A stretch of 64,000 bases of DNA from MGIIb-O2 sp002494975 (GCA_028355015.1 JAOMRN010000003.1:156978-220977), one strand, 5' to 3'. Counted from the stretch's first letter, positions 9,160-19,326 are shown. A program made the numbers and translations. The notes: generated by a model from the sequence alone, not told the origin.

Positions 9160-10326
9160 CTAAATTAATCCATTAGAAATTAATCCTGCTGCTAAGAATG
9201 TTCCAGCAGTTGAACCTAGATTCCCTAAAGCCGTGACCATCATTACTTTTCCAACTTTATTTCTAAAGAACATATTATACATGCTAGAAAATTCCAAGAA
9301 ATCCGAGGCATCTTTTCCAGTTGGTGGATTCATTTTTAGTTGAGTATAGCCTGCAAACCATCCTGCTGCCAAACTTGGATTAAGTGACGTAATTGGGGAT
9401 GCTAATGCACCTACAATTATTGAAAGAGGGTGGCCTCTGGCAATAAGAATGCCCAATCCAGTTAGAAAAGCATTCAATGCTAGCCATATAGATAATGAAT
9501 CCCATACTGTAGTGAAATCTCCATTATATGCACTCTTCCCTAATGCTGCTATAAGTAAAATTGGTATTGCTAACATTAGATATTTTGGCCAGTTTGGTTT
9601 CTTAGGTTGTTCATTGAGTTTAGATAATTTTGAAGTAGATTCCATTGTCGGTTTCTTAAGATTTTCTTGAATCCCTGTAAGATGTCCTGCTCCTACTATT
9701 GCTAAGATTTTTCCTTTGCCTCTGATTTGCTGAATTCTTCCACTTAGAAACTCATCTCTTTCATTAATTAGTACATGTCCTGCATTAGGTGCGATTTTAT
9801 ACACATCTTCCATCATATTACTGAGTAAATCACTATCCTCAAGTAACTCTTCTAGATCAAATTCGTCATCGTCATCTTCACTTAACAATGCCTCAAATAC
9901 TCTCATCTTTTCTCTTAATCCCATTTTATGCCATGCTCTTCTTAGAGTTATCACTACGTCTCTGTCGATTAATTCTATGGGGACATCTAATTCTTCTGCA
10001 ATGTTTATCGCAGCTAATAGTTCAGCACCCGGTTTTTCTCCTGAATCTATTCCCATTTTTCTTTGTTGGACCGACAGAGCGGATTGGAGTATTATCATAG
10101 CTGACTTTCCGTCACTAATTATTTTCAATAACTCTTCATTATCTATTCCTTCTGGTTTCTTTAGTGATGCTAGTCTTGATTCACAGAGTTCGACCGCAAT
10201 TACGTCGGGCTTATACTCAATAATCTGATTTTTTACTAGATTCACAGAAGTAGTGCTTACATGAGCAGTACCTAGTAGGCGAAGATTTTCATCAATATCA
10301 ATGATGTTTTTTGTATCTTTTGGCAT
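9160..10326 (-). CDS. TraB/GumN-family protein with C-terminal membrane domain
   Basis: A 388-residue protein. The N-terminal half (about 1-215) is a TraB domain with the motifs LLGTAHVS, VIAVELCESR and GAGHLTGI, the His/Glu residues of which are thought to form a metal-dependent active site in the TIKI/EreA-like superfamily. An acidic stretch (DDDDEFDLEE) is inserted near residue 155. The C-terminal 150 residues hold about four membrane helices, as in archaeal TraB homologues. The biochemical role in archaea is unsettled; bacterial relatives shut down pheromone signalling. Its start overlaps the folP stop by one base (TAATG). Confidence 0.8.
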   Translation of the reverse strand: MPKDTKNIIDIDENLRLLGTAHVSTTSVNLVKNQIIEYKPDVIAVELCESRLASLKKPEGIDNEELLKIISDGKSAMIILQSALSVQQRKMGIDSGEKPGAELLAAINIAEELDVPIELIDRDVVITLRRAWHKMGLREKMRVFEALLSEDDDDEFDLEELLEDSDLLSNMMEDVYKIAPNAGHVLINERDEFLSGRIQQIRGKGKILAIVGAGHLTGIQENLKKPTMESTSKLSKLNEQPKKPNWPKYLMLAIPILLIAALGKSAYNGDFTTVWDSLSIWLALNAFLTGLGILIARGHPLSIIVGALASPITSLNPSLAAGWFAGYTQLKMNPPTGKDASDFLEFSSMYNMFFRNKVGKVMMVTALGNLGSTAGTFLAAGLISNGLI

Positions 10327-11165
10327 TAAAAATCCTCCAATGCAAACATTGCTCTAAACATATCTACATGTTCTGGGACATCATGCACTCTGATGATATC
10401 GACGGCTCTTGATTTAGCCATTGCAGCTACGCCCAAAGTCCCTGCTAGCCTATCTTCGGCATCGTTTCTACCTAGTAAATCTGAAAACATTCTTTTCCTA
10501 CTTACTCCCCACATGAGGCTCATATTTTCCATTGGGATGACATCTCTTCCAGCAGATAAAAGAGCAATATTGTGGTGTAATAATTTCCCAAATCCGATTC
10601 CAGGGTCCCCAATTATTTGTTCTATTCCAATACCAGAATCTACTAGGATATTCACTTTACCAGTGAGCATTTCTCTAACTTCTTCGACAACGTCGCTATA
10701 CTCTGGATTATCTTGCATATTTTCGGGGACTCCTTTCATATGCATAATGCAAATAGGGCAATTTCTTGATTTTATGACTTCTATCATTCTTGGGTCACTA
10801 AGTGCAGAAACGTCATTAATCATATCTGCTCCTTCATCTAATGCGGCTTCAGCAACATCTGCCCACCTAGTGTCTATGGATATCCCTATGCTTGGATATT
10901 TCTTTCTAATAGCACGTACTACAGGTATGATGCGTGCAATTTCTTCATTAGAATCAATAGTTTTTGCTCCAGGTCTGGTTGATTCCCCCCCTATATCTAA
11001 CCAATCTGCTCCATTGTCGACCATTTCTGCCGCAATTTCTAGAGTTTCTTCAACACTAGATAGTCTTGAATTAGCATAAAATGAGTCAGGAGTGATATTT
11101 AGAACCCCCATTATTCGTGGAAAACCGTCATCTCGGCGACGTATCAAGGGTCTCCAGTCAGCCAT
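10326..11165 (-). CDS. folP: Dihydropteroate synthase
   Basis: A 279-residue TIM-barrel enzyme that joins a pterin pyrophosphate to an aminobenzoate in folate-type cofactor synthesis. The family signatures are clear: MGVLNITPDSF near residue 20, GGESTRPGA near 60, SIDTRW near 98, INDVSAL near 117, GDPGIGFGK near 190 and a terminal RVHDV near 263. In archaea a FolP homologue may serve folate or methanopterin-like synthesis. Other pterin enzymes in this window (a PTR1-like reductase, FolB and a carbinolamine dehydratase) favour true folate metabolism. First gene of the four-gene minus-strand cluster. Confidence 0.92.
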   Translation of the reverse strand: MADWRPLIRRRDDGFPRIMGVLNITPDSFYANSRLSSVEETLEIAAEMVDNGADWLDIGGESTRPGAKTIDSNEEIARIIPVVRAIRKKYPSIGISIDTRWADVAEAALDEGADMINDVSALSDPRMIEVIKSRNCPICIMHMKGVPENMQDNPEYSDVVEEVREMLTGKVNILVDSGIGIEQIIGDPGIGFGKLLHHNIALLSAGRDVIPMENMSLMWGVSRKRMFSDLLGRNDAEDRLAGTLGVAAMAKSRAVDIIRVHDVPEHVDMFRAMFALEDF

Positions 11166-11220
11166 ATTGGTACGTCGATTCTACCAACCCTTTATGATGT
11201 GATGTAGTGGCAATCCAACG

Positions 11221-11892
11221 ATGGTTATTGGAGACGAGACGCTTTTAGATACATCTAATTCTGTTTCTCCCTCTATTTCCCCTAGTGTAGAGGGTGACTC
11301 AATGAATCAACCATCATTAGAAATGATGGAGTCAATAATCCAAAGATTACAGCCTCAAAACAGGCATGATATTAGAGATATGATATTTAATCGAGGAAGG
11401 ATATCAGGGGCTATGCTAGTAATGGCAATATTACTTTGGTGGATATCTGTTGAAAAGGGTGCTGAGAGATTAGGAGATGCAGCTATTCCGGTTTCACAAT
11501 TAGGTGGTTTTGAATTTTCAGAATTAAGTATAATTGTCCCTACAATCGCTTTATTAGCAACTTTAGTGATGTCAATTGGTAGAGAGCAAGGTAATGCGAT
11601 TCTATCCAACGTCGCAGGAATATTAATGATTCTTGGTGCTTTCTATATTCTAGAACCATTCGGAAATCTTGCTTTGGGTGTAGGCGAGATAGAGTTAAGA
11701 AATGCAATTTCTGCCAGTGGTAGGCTTTCAATTTTAGCAGTTTTACTGCATTTTGCTACAAAATTCTTTTTTGACGCTTTACTTCTTCAGTGGGTAAGAT
11801 CGTTCCTCCTTTCGAACGATGTCGACATATTCCCTTCTCAAAATACTACTCTTTACGAGGGTCATGCTGATGAAGAAGCGCCTCTCGGATAA
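11221..11892 (+). CDS. Multi-pass membrane protein, unknown function
   Basis: A 223-residue protein with a Ser/Pro-rich soluble N-terminus (about 60 residues) and four to five membrane helices (about 60-78, 97-118, 124-146, 165-190). The polar tail ends in GHADEEAPLG. No catalytic motif is seen. It is encoded divergently from folP (55 bases apart) and lies five bases ahead of trm56 on the same strand. The start at 11221 has no clear ribosome-binding site; the ATG at 11302, within MNQPSLEMMES, is a possible alternative. Confidence 0.55.
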   Translation: MVIGDETLLDTSNSVSPSISPSVEGDSMNQPSLEMMESIIQRLQPQNRHDIRDMIFNRGRISGAMLVMAILLWWISVEKGAERLGDAAIPVSQLGGFEFSELSIIVPTIALLATLVMSIGREQGNAILSNVAGILMILGAFYILEPFGNLALGVGEIELRNAISASGRLSILAVLLHFATKFFFDALLLQWVRSFLLSNDVDIFPSQNTTLYEGHADEEAPLG

Positions 11893-11897
11893 GATGT

Positions 11898-12461
11898 ATG
11901 AATCCCCCTGGGCTACCTCACATAGGTGTTCTCCGTTTAGGTCATAGAAGGGATAGGGACAAGAGAATAACTTCTCATTTAGGTCTGACAGCTAGAGCAT
12001 TTGGTGCTAATGAGATCCATCTAGCAGGTGAAATAGACCCTTCTGCTTTAGAAACGTGGAATTCTGTATCTAAGAGATTTGGTGGTAATTTCAAATGCCG
12101 GTATGAAGAAAAACCACTTAGTTTTCTGAGAAGATTTTCCAAAGGTAAAGGAGATGAATCTGGAACTATTATTCATTTGACGATGTATGGTGAACCATGG
12201 AAGGAAGCATTGCCTAAAATAGATCTTGATAAACCCATGATGATAGTAGTTGGTGGGACAAAAGTACCAGGAGAAGTTTATCGTTTAGCCGACCATAATG
12301 TGTCGATAGGGAATCAACCTCATTCAGAGGTGGCCGCCTTAGCTATTTTTCTTGATTCACTTGTAGGTCCTATAGATGATTTGAGCCATTTTCCTGATGG
12401 AGAAATAAGAGTTATACCTAATGGAATTAGAAAACAAGTAATAACTTTTGAAGAGGAATAA
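11898..12461 (+). CDS. trm56: tRNA (cytidine(56)-2'-O)-methyltransferase
   Basis: A 187-residue SPOUT-class enzyme that methylates the ribose of C56 in the T-loop of archaeal tRNA. Recognisable blocks are VLRLGHRRDRDKR near the N-terminus, then AFGANEIHLAGE, and the knot region IVVGGTKVPGEVY with HNVSIGNQPHSEVAAL, which binds S-adenosylmethionine. The length fits the archaeal aTrm56 family, which is absent from bacteria, so this gene is good evidence for an archaeal host. It follows the membrane-protein gene by five bases. Confidence 0.9.
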   Translation: MNPPGLPHIGVLRLGHRRDRDKRITSHLGLTARAFGANEIHLAGEIDPSALETWNSVSKRFGGNFKCRYEEKPLSFLRRFSKGKGDESGTIIHLTMYGEPWKEALPKIDLDKPMMIVVGGTKVPGEVYRLADHNVSIGNQPHSEVAALAIFLDSLVGPIDDLSHFPDGEIRVIPNGIRKQVITFEEE

Positions 12462-12468
12462 TTTTTTT
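12462..12468 (+). terminator. Oligo-T run after trm56
   Basis: Seven T residues follow directly after the trm56 stop codon, with no stem-loop. This is a plausible archaeal oligo-T termination site separating trm56 from the carAB operon, whose first start codon is 32 bases further on. Confidence 0.35.
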
Positions 12469-12499
12469 CTCTAACTTCTCGACTGATTATTATACGTCA

Positions 12500-13864
12500 A
12501 TGATTAATAATCTGGTTCCAGCAGTATCGTTGATGTCGAAGTCGACACCGGGTAGAGGATTCTCTCCCGGGGCCGATATTTTAGGTGTTAAGAATGCTCC
12601 TAAATTTTCCGATGCAGCCGATATTTTGGTAGATTCGGATGATATACAACCTGCAAGCCTAGCCCCTGGTCTACTTTTGTTGGCAGACGGAACTCGATTC
12701 AGAGGTTCATTATTTGGTGCAGAAACTATTGCTCAAGGAGAGTTGGTTTTTACTACAGGAATGTGTGGTTATCAAGAAAGTCTTACGGATCCTTCATTTG
12801 CAGGACAAGTACTAACATTTACTTGGCCACTTCTTGGAAATTATGGAATACATGCTAATAGCTCAGAGTCTTCTGGTGTTTGGCCTCGAGGAATTGTTTG
12901 TAGGGAATTGATGAAAGTACCGGATCATAGAGATTCAATAGGTAGCGTACATGAATTCTTGTTATCTCATGGTGTCCCTGGAATTGAAGGAATCGATACA
13001 AGAGCTTTAACAAGAAGAGTTCGAGAACATGGAACCGTTTTATGCGTATTTGGACCATTAGAAAAGGAACAAGAAATGCAGAATGTTCTTGATAATCTTG
13101 TACCACCCGATTCTGAAGATCTAGTAGCAGAAGTTACATGCTCAGAATCAGTACTTTTGAACGAAGGTGCAGAAGATTTTGATGGTAATTCCTTACCTCG
13201 TTTGGCAGCGATTGATTGCGGAATTAAATTTAATATTTTACGTGAGTTATGTCATCGATTTGAGGTAGTTTGGTGCCCAGCAAATATGCCATTCGATGAG
13301 ATTATTGAAAAGTGGTCACCTGACGCATTTTTCTCTTCTAATGGACCAGGAGATCCTGCACACCCCGGTGCTGCAACAATTGCTCGAGAAACGCTTTCAT
13401 CAGCGGTTAGAGCAGATTTTCCAGTAATGGGTATTTGTCTTGGACATCAATTAATGGGTCTAGCAGCTGGTCTTAGGACATACAAACTAAGGTATGGGCA
13501 TAGAGGAGCAAATCAGCCAGTAATCGATTTACAGAGTGGTAGAGTGCATATTACTAGCCAGAATCATGGCTTTGCAGTAGAAGATCCGGAACAAGGTATG
13601 CTTGCCCCACATCCCAGTGGCGTATATTCAGAAAAGGGAGAAAATGTTCTAGGGGCTGATTTCAGAGTCAGATATGTTAATGCCAATGATAGAACTGTTG
13701 AAGGTCTAGACTTAGTCGACAAGTCATCATTTACAGTTCAATTTCATCCTGAGGCATGCCCTGGGCCTCATGATGCGGCCCCTTTATTCGATAGATTTTC
13801 CGAGATTGTCGCAAAAAATTTCCATCTAAATAAAGTAACTCATGCCCCGAGAGGTGAGAAATAA
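12500..13864 (+). CDS. carA: Carbamoyl-phosphate synthase small subunit
   Basis: Glutamine amidotransferase subunit that supplies ammonia to CarB for carbamoyl phosphate (pyrimidines, arginine). The CarA-specific N-domain starts near residue 54 (LLLADGTRFRG). A class I glutaminase domain follows with FSSNGPGDP, the nucleophile Cys in MGICLGHQ near residue 315 and the His-Glu pair in VQFHPEA near 415. At 454 aa it is about 60-70 residues longer than usual; the extra length is an N-terminal segment of about 50 residues with no homology. A start further in (for example a TTG near 12625) is possible. The stop overlaps the carB start by one base. Confidence 0.93.
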   Translation: MINNLVPAVSLMSKSTPGRGFSPGADILGVKNAPKFSDAADILVDSDDIQPASLAPGLLLLADGTRFRGSLFGAETIAQGELVFTTGMCGYQESLTDPSFAGQVLTFTWPLLGNYGIHANSSESSGVWPRGIVCRELMKVPDHRDSIGSVHEFLLSHGVPGIEGIDTRALTRRVREHGTVLCVFGPLEKEQEMQNVLDNLVPPDSEDLVAEVTCSESVLLNEGAEDFDGNSLPRLAAIDCGIKFNILRELCHRFEVVWCPANMPFDEIIEKWSPDAFFSSNGPGDPAHPGAATIARETLSSAVRADFPVMGICLGHQLMGLAAGLRTYKLRYGHRGANQPVIDLQSGRVHITSQNHGFAVEDPEQGMLAPHPSGVYSEKGENVLGADFRVRYVNANDRTVEGLDLVDKSSFTVQFHPEACPGPHDAAPLFDRFSEIVAKNFHLNKVTHAPRGEK

Positions 13865-16800
13865 TGCCTCGTAGAGATGATTTAGAGAGAATAGTGATTC
13901 TTGGGAGCGGTCCTATAAGAATAGGGCAAGCTGCAGAGTTTGATTTCTCAGGGTCACAGGCTTGTAGAGCATTAAGAGCAGATGGATATGAAATTATTCT
14001 GATTAATTCAAATCCTGCAACAATACAAAATGATCCTGAAATGGCAGATAGGATATATATTGAACCATTATTACCAGAAGTAGTAAAGAGAATATTAGAA
14101 ATTGAAAAGCCAGATGCAATTCTCGCAGGAATGGGTGGTCAAACTGCTTTGAATATTGCTATGGCACTTGCGCATGATGGTTCTTTAGATGAATTAGGTG
14201 TAGAGTTAATTGGTTGTAACTTGGCATCTATTGATGAGGCAGAAGATCGGGATTTATTCAAGAAAGTGTGTGAAGAAATTAATTTGCCTGTATGTAAAGC
14301 GATAGCATGCGACTCTATTGATGAAGTAATCAAAGCCGCCAATGCTCTAGGCGGTTTCCCTCTTCTAATTAGACCGGCTTTTACTCTTGGAGGTTTAGGC
14401 GGAGGCACAGCATTTAACATGGGTGAATTAGTTGAAATCGCCAGTCAAGGTATACTTCATTCAGCAATTGGCCAGGTATTAATTGAAGTCAGTATATTAG
14501 GTTGGCAAGAGCATGAGTATGAAGTCATGCGAGATGATGCGGATAATGCAATAATAGTTTGTACTATGGAGAACTTAGATCCTATGGGCGTACATACAGG
14601 TGAGTCAGTAGTAGTAGCACCACAACAAACACTTTCCGATAGAGATCATCAAATGTTAAGGAATGCAGCATTAAAATTAATTAGAAGATTAAACATTAAA
14701 GGAGGATGCAACGTCCAATTCGCAGTTAACCAAAACAATGGTGAATACCGTGTAATTGAAGTTAATCCTCGTGTTTCCAGATCTTCTGCTTTAGCATCCA
14801 AAGCAACCGGTTACCCAATAGCAAGAATGGCTGCCCTGATTGCAGTTGGATACACTCTTGATGAACTCCCCAATCCAATAACTGGAGAAGGAACTACGGC
14901 TGCATTCGAGCCTACTTTAGATTATTGTGTAGTGAAAATACCTCGTTGGCCATTTGACAAGTTTAGAACAGCAGATAGAACGATTGGAACCTCTATGAAA
15001 TCTACAGGAGAAGTAATGGCAATAGGTCGTTGCTTTGAAGAGGCTTTTCTGAAGGCATGGGCCAGTCTCGAATATGGGCAGCCTCATCCTCGTCCTCTTA
15101 CATTAGCAGATGCTTCGGGTGGTGAGACGATGGATGAGAGAGCATCTCAAGCATTGCCTGAGGCAATATTAGTTGACTGGTTGAGAATACCCACTGATCG
15201 ACGAATGGGAGCACTTTTCGAAGCCTTTAGAAGAGGATACTCAATAGATGATGTACGTGATTTAACAGGGGGTGTGACACGCTGGTTCTTGCATCGATTT
15301 GAAAGAATGGCGGCTATCGAAACTGAAATAAGGGCTGCTGGCGAACTAGGGCTAATACCCTCACAAATACCTGCTAAAGAAATGCGCTCATGGAAAGGTT
15401 TAGGTTTCTCAGATTTACATATCGCGGATGCTTTATGTGGATTTCCAGCATCAGGATTTAAACAATTACCAGTGGGTGAAGATGAATATTCGGTAACCCT
15501 CCGTAGACACGAATTATCGATACATCCAAGATTTAGGATGGTTGACTCTTGCGCTGCTGAATTTGCTGCCGTAACTCCTTATTATTACACAACCTATGAA
15601 TGTGGTTCTGAATCAATTGGCATAGATTATTCCCCAAATCTTTCTCATAATGGTAAAAAACGAATAGTTGTAATAGGTAGTGGGCCTATTAGAATTGGAC
15701 AAGGTATAGAATTTGATTATGGATGTGTACATGCAGTAGGTGCTATCCAAGACCTAGGTCATGAAGCGATTATTATCAATAATAATCCTGAGACAGTATC
15801 TACTGATTTTGATACAAGTGACAGATTATATTTCGACCCTCTGACACTTGAGTCTGTGAGTGAAATATTACTAAGGGAGGATGCCCACGGAATATTACTA
15901 CAATTCGGTGGTCAGACTGCTATTAATCTGGCTCTACCTTTGTCTAATAATTTGCCTCATTTATCGACATTGGGGCTTGACCTGATTATGGAAGGGACTA
16001 CTCCCGAGGCAGTTGATGAAGCAAGTGATAGGGAAAGATTTGAGGCATTTTCTCAGAGGAACGATTTACGAATGCCGAATGGCCAAACTGCATCCACTCC
16101 TGATGAAGTCCGTGAAGCAGTAAGAGAAATTGGCTACCCCGTTTTGATTAGACCATCATATGTTCTTGGTGGGCGAGGGATGGAGATTCTTTCATCCAAT
16201 CGTCAATTAGAAACCTATATGGATGATGCATTTCTATCTCCAGAAAAACCATTACTAGTTGATGAGTATCTTGGAAATGCCGTCGAACTCGATGTTGATG
16301 CAGTTTGTGATGGGCGTGAGGTCCTAGTTGGGGCTATAATGGAACATTTAGAAGAAGCAGGTATTCATTCAGGAGATTCAACCTGTTTTATTCCTCCTCA
16401 AAATGTATCTGAAAATATTCTCAAACAGGTCGATGAATGGACTCGGAGAATAGGTTTAGAGTTAGGGATTAGAGGTTGCTACAATATTCAATTCGCAATC
16501 CGTGACGAGATATTATACGTATTGGAAGTAAATCCAAGAGGGTCTAGGACATTCCCTTTTGTTGCCAAGGCTACAGGTGTTCCATTAGCTAGAATTGCAG
16601 CTATGGTTGCACTTGGTGAAAAATTATCTGATCTTAATATTCCAAAACCTCAGAATGATGCAGTCTGTGTCAAAGCACCTGTATTTCCTTTCATTAAACT
16701 CAGAGGTCTCGACCCTGCACCAGGGCCAGAAATGAAATCCACTGGTGAAGTCATGGGTAGTCATGAGAGAGCATCCGCTGCTTATCTTAAGGCAAGGTTG

Positions 16801-17229
16801 GCTACTGAATCCCCTGTTCCTACGGAAGGTGGGGTGTATATCACCGTAAAGGATAAGGATAAAGACTCTATAATTAATCAGGCTAAATCTTTAATTGATT
16901 TAGGTTTCAAATTATATGCGACAAGAGGTACCGCTAATGTTTTGAGAGATAAAGGTGGATTAGAGGTAGAAACCTGTTATAGAATAACTGAAGGAATGAC
17001 TCCCGATGCTTTAGACCTAATGCGTCAAGGTAAAATCCATCTAATCATTAATACTCCTAGGAATACGGGGGGAGCCGTTCTTGATGGAAATATGATGAGG
17101 CGATTAGCTGTTGAATTAAATATTCCTTTCGTTACTACAATGGCAGGTGCTAGAATGGAAGTACTTGCTATAGCCGAAGCAATGGATGGGATTCCGGAAC
17201 CGAGACTTCTAGAAATCGGTACGCTCTAG
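13864..17229 (+). CDS. carB: Carbamoyl-phosphate synthase large subunit
   Basis: A 1121-residue protein with the duplicated CarB layout. Each half opens with a glycine loop (GSGPIRIGQAAEFD near residue 14 and GSGPIRIGQGIEFD near 606), followed by an ATP-grasp domain (RPAFTLGGLGGG in the first, RPSYVLGGRGME in the second). The C-terminus is the MGS-like allosteric domain (about 985-1121) with KLYATRGTA and NTPRN. It makes carbamoyl phosphate from bicarbonate, ammonia and two ATP. The residue count is slightly above the bacterial norm, with the linker between halves (about 400-600) accounting for it. It is coupled to carA by a one-base overlap. Confidence 0.95.
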   Translation: MPRRDDLERIVILGSGPIRIGQAAEFDFSGSQACRALRADGYEIILINSNPATIQNDPEMADRIYIEPLLPEVVKRILEIEKPDAILAGMGGQTALNIAMALAHDGSLDELGVELIGCNLASIDEAEDRDLFKKVCEEINLPVCKAIACDSIDEVIKAANALGGFPLLIRPAFTLGGLGGGTAFNMGELVEIASQGILHSAIGQVLIEVSILGWQEHEYEVMRDDADNAIIVCTMENLDPMGVHTGESVVVAPQQTLSDRDHQMLRNAALKLIRRLNIKGGCNVQFAVNQNNGEYRVIEVNPRVSRSSALASKATGYPIARMAALIAVGYTLDELPNPITGEGTTAAFEPTLDYCVVKIPRWPFDKFRTADRTIGTSMKSTGEVMAIGRCFEEAFLKAWASLEYGQPHPRPLTLADASGGETMDERASQALPEAILVDWLRIPTDRRMGALFEAFRRGYSIDDVRDLTGGVTRWFLHRFERMAAIETEIRAAGELGLIPSQIPAKEMRSWKGLGFSDLHIADALCGFPASGFKQLPVGEDEYSVTLRRHELSIHPRFRMVDSCAAEFAAVTPYYYTTYECGSESIGIDYSPNLSHNGKKRIVVIGSGPIRIGQGIEFDYGCVHAVGAIQDLGHEAIIINNNPETVSTDFDTSDRLYFDPLTLESVSEILLREDAHGILLQFGGQTAINLALPLSNNLPHLSTLGLDLIMEGTTPEAVDEASDRERFEAFSQRNDLRMPNGQTASTPDEVREAVREIGYPVLIRPSYVLGGRGMEILSSNRQLETYMDDAFLSPEKPLLVDEYLGNAVELDVDAVCDGREVLVGAIMEHLEEAGIHSGDSTCFIPPQNVSENILKQVDEWTRRIGLELGIRGCYNIQFAIRDEILYVLEVNPRGSRTFPFVAKATGVPLARIAAMVALGEKLSDLNIPKPQNDAVCVKAPVFPFIKLRGLDPAPGPEMKSTGEVMGSHERASAAYLKARLATESPVPTEGGVYITVKDKDKDSIINQAKSLIDLGFKLYATRGTANVLRDKGGLEVETCYRITEGMTPDALDLMRQGKIHLIINTPRNTGGAVLDGNMMRRLAVELNIPFVTTMAGARMEVLAIAEAMDGIPEPRLLEIGTL

Positions 17230-17307
17230 TTGTATTGTATTTAGAAAACTAATATTTCCGTTTACTTTTGCGATTTCCTTAATTACCTCGGAATTCCAAA
17301 GTCAATT

Positions 17308-19326
17308 ATGATGTCACTTACAGAAATCCCAGGAGTGGGAGAATCTCTTGCTCAAAAACTAGTTTTAGAGATCGGATCATTAGAAGATGTAGAGCGCGCT
17401 CTCGGGGACGGAGATGTCAGTACTCTCTCGGGAATAGAGGGGATATCACCTCAAAGAGCAGTGAAACTGATTAATTCCGCGAATGGTCATATTGAAGAAG
17501 TAACTACCACCGATGAGGGGCGTAAATTACACAAGGAATTAATGAGTAACATTTCTAAATCGGTTAAGACTAAAGCTGCTAAAAATCGACTTTCAATTCT
17601 TAATCCACTTACAAGATCAAATTTATCTGAGATAGAATCTAGAAAGTCATGGTCTGAAAACGCAATTAGGTTTGTAACTGATAGTAAAACTTCATTTGAA
17701 TCTTGGACGGATGTAATTTCAGGTCTTAATTATACTAAAGAATCTACTTCCCGTATTGATAGAGTGATTGTAGTACCTGATTCCCAGTATGTAGATAAAT
17801 TAGCACATATTAATAATAAGTGTAGAATCTTAGTTCGTTCAGATGATGAGAAATGGCGCGATTATGTAGGGATTCCTAGGGTGACCTGGATAGGACCGGG
17901 TGCTCCTGAGGTTTTACCTTCCGGCTGGGTTGTTGGTAAATCTGAAGATTCATTATACAAATTAGTCCCAGAAGTACCTCTGCAGTGGTTGAAATTAAAT
18001 TCTGTAAATCTGTCGATAATTTCAAATCTATCTGATCAGGTGTGGCCAATAAATATAATCGGAGAAAAAATTAGTGACTCATTAGAAGAACTAGGAGATA
18101 TCCCCCTTCTCCTTCAATCACTTGATAATGATTCAACTCGTCTTGAAAATTTAGAGAAATCACGAGATGGATTATGGGGTGAAGTAAAATCAATTGAAGC
18201 AGGAGTTAATGACGCTATTGTATCCGGAACTTCCGAGGCTTCAATTTCATTTGGTGGTGATGAAGTACTCTCATATTATTCTGATATTAACAGTTTAGAA
18301 CGTAGACTAAAAAGTACAGTCGCTGATACGATAGACTTTTCTCTTCACGATGGGATTAGGAGATTAGAAAATTATTTGCAAAATACAGGTATATCTTTAC
18401 CAAGTGAAATTTTTTCTAGTGAATATCCTTGTGTAATTAACCGTGAAGCCATAGAACAAATAGAATCAGATTTAGATTCTGCTATTTTATCTGAGAGAAG
18501 TGAAGGAGAGATCGCAATAGCCAATTCGACTGTAAAGATAATGAAGCCTGCTAGGAAGGCGATATCCAAGTTTATTGAGATAGATATGTGGCTTGGAATA
18601 GGTAAATGGGCTGTGGAAAACAGGTGTAGTCTTCCAGAATTTTCTATTTCTGAGCCAGGAATATGGATGAAAGATGGTCGTCATATTCTACTTGATTGTG
18701 TTCCTGAACCGGTTACTTATGGTATAGGAGAAGTATCTCCCAGAGAGGATAGAGATAGGATTGCATTACTTTCGGGCGCTAATTCAGGTGGTAAAACTAC
18801 TCTTCTTGAGACATTGGGGTCTGTAATTCTTCTTGCACATTCAGGATTACCTGTACCTGCCTCCCATGCTTGCGTTGGCCTTTTAGATGAGTTGCATATA
18901 CTTGCTAAGGTATCTGGGACTCAATCAGCAGGTGCTTTAGAAAGAACTCTAAAGAAACTTGCAGAAGTTCTAGTTTCCAATAATCGTAAGGTCATACTAG
19001 CAGATGAGCTTGAGGCGATTACAGAACCAGGTTCTGCGTCGTTAATACTTGGTGGACTTTTGTCTGCTTCTAGTGAGAATAAAGATACTAACGTGCTTTT
19101 AGTGACACATATTGGTACTGCCATCTCTGAGGTAATGGGTGGGCATGTTAGGATAGATGGGATTGAAGCACAAGGTCTCGACGAAAACATGGATCTTATT
19201 GTAGATAGAACTCCAAAAAGAAATCACATCGCTAGATCGACGCCTGAGTTAATAGTTAGAAGACTAGCCGCAAGATCTACTGGTCTTACTTCTGAAATTT
19301 TCTCAGATTTATTAAAACGATTTTGA
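17308..19326 (+). CDS. MutS-related DNA-binding ATPase with N-terminal helix-hairpin-helix
   Basis: A 672-residue protein. Residues 1-55 contain tandem helix-hairpin-helix units (EIPGVGESLA and LSGIEGISPQRA). The middle (about 90-460) is a helical clamp/lever region without the mismatch-recognition domain. The C-terminal ATPase has Walker A GANSGGKTT near residue 489, Walker B VILADELEAI near 562 and the switch THIGTAI near 608. It therefore resembles archaeal MutS-like/MutS2-type proteins, not MutS1. These probably act on recombination or branched DNA; no endonuclease Smr domain is seen. The last 15 bases overlap the convergent lysS gene. Confidence 0.8.
   Translation: MMSLTEIPGVGESLAQKLVLEIGSLEDVERALGDGDVSTLSGIEGISPQRAVKLINSANGHIEEVTTTDEGRKLHKELMSNISKSVKTKAAKNRLSILNPLTRSNLSEIESRKSWSENAIRFVTDSKTSFESWTDVISGLNYTKESTSRIDRVIVVPDSQYVDKLAHINNKCRILVRSDDEKWRDYVGIPRVTWIGPGAPEVLPSGWVVGKSEDSLYKLVPEVPLQWLKLNSVNLSIISNLSDQVWPINIIGEKISDSLEELGDIPLLLQSLDNDSTRLENLEKSRDGLWGEVKSIEAGVNDAIVSGTSEASISFGGDEVLSYYSDINSLERRLKSTVADTIDFSLHDGIRRLENYLQNTGISLPSEIFSSEYPCVINREAIEQIESDLDSAILSERSEGEIAIANSTVKIMKPARKAISKFIEIDMWLGIGKWAVENRCSLPEFSISEPGIWMKDGRHILLDCVPEPVTYGIGEVSPREDRDRIALLSGANSGGKTTLLETLGSVILLAHSGLPVPASHACVGLLDELHILAKVSGTQSAGALERTLKKLAEVLVSNNRKVILADELEAITEPGSASLILGGLLSASSENKDTNVLLVTHIGTAISEVMGGHVRIDGIEAQGLDENMDLIVDRTPKRNHIARSTPELIVRRLAARSTGLTSEIFSDLLKRF

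Noticed and set aside
10393..11079. 228-codon open frame on the plus strand opposite folP
   Set aside because: It is antisense to a clear dihydropteroate synthase, has a Ser/Ile/Pro-rich shadow composition and no recognisable motif.
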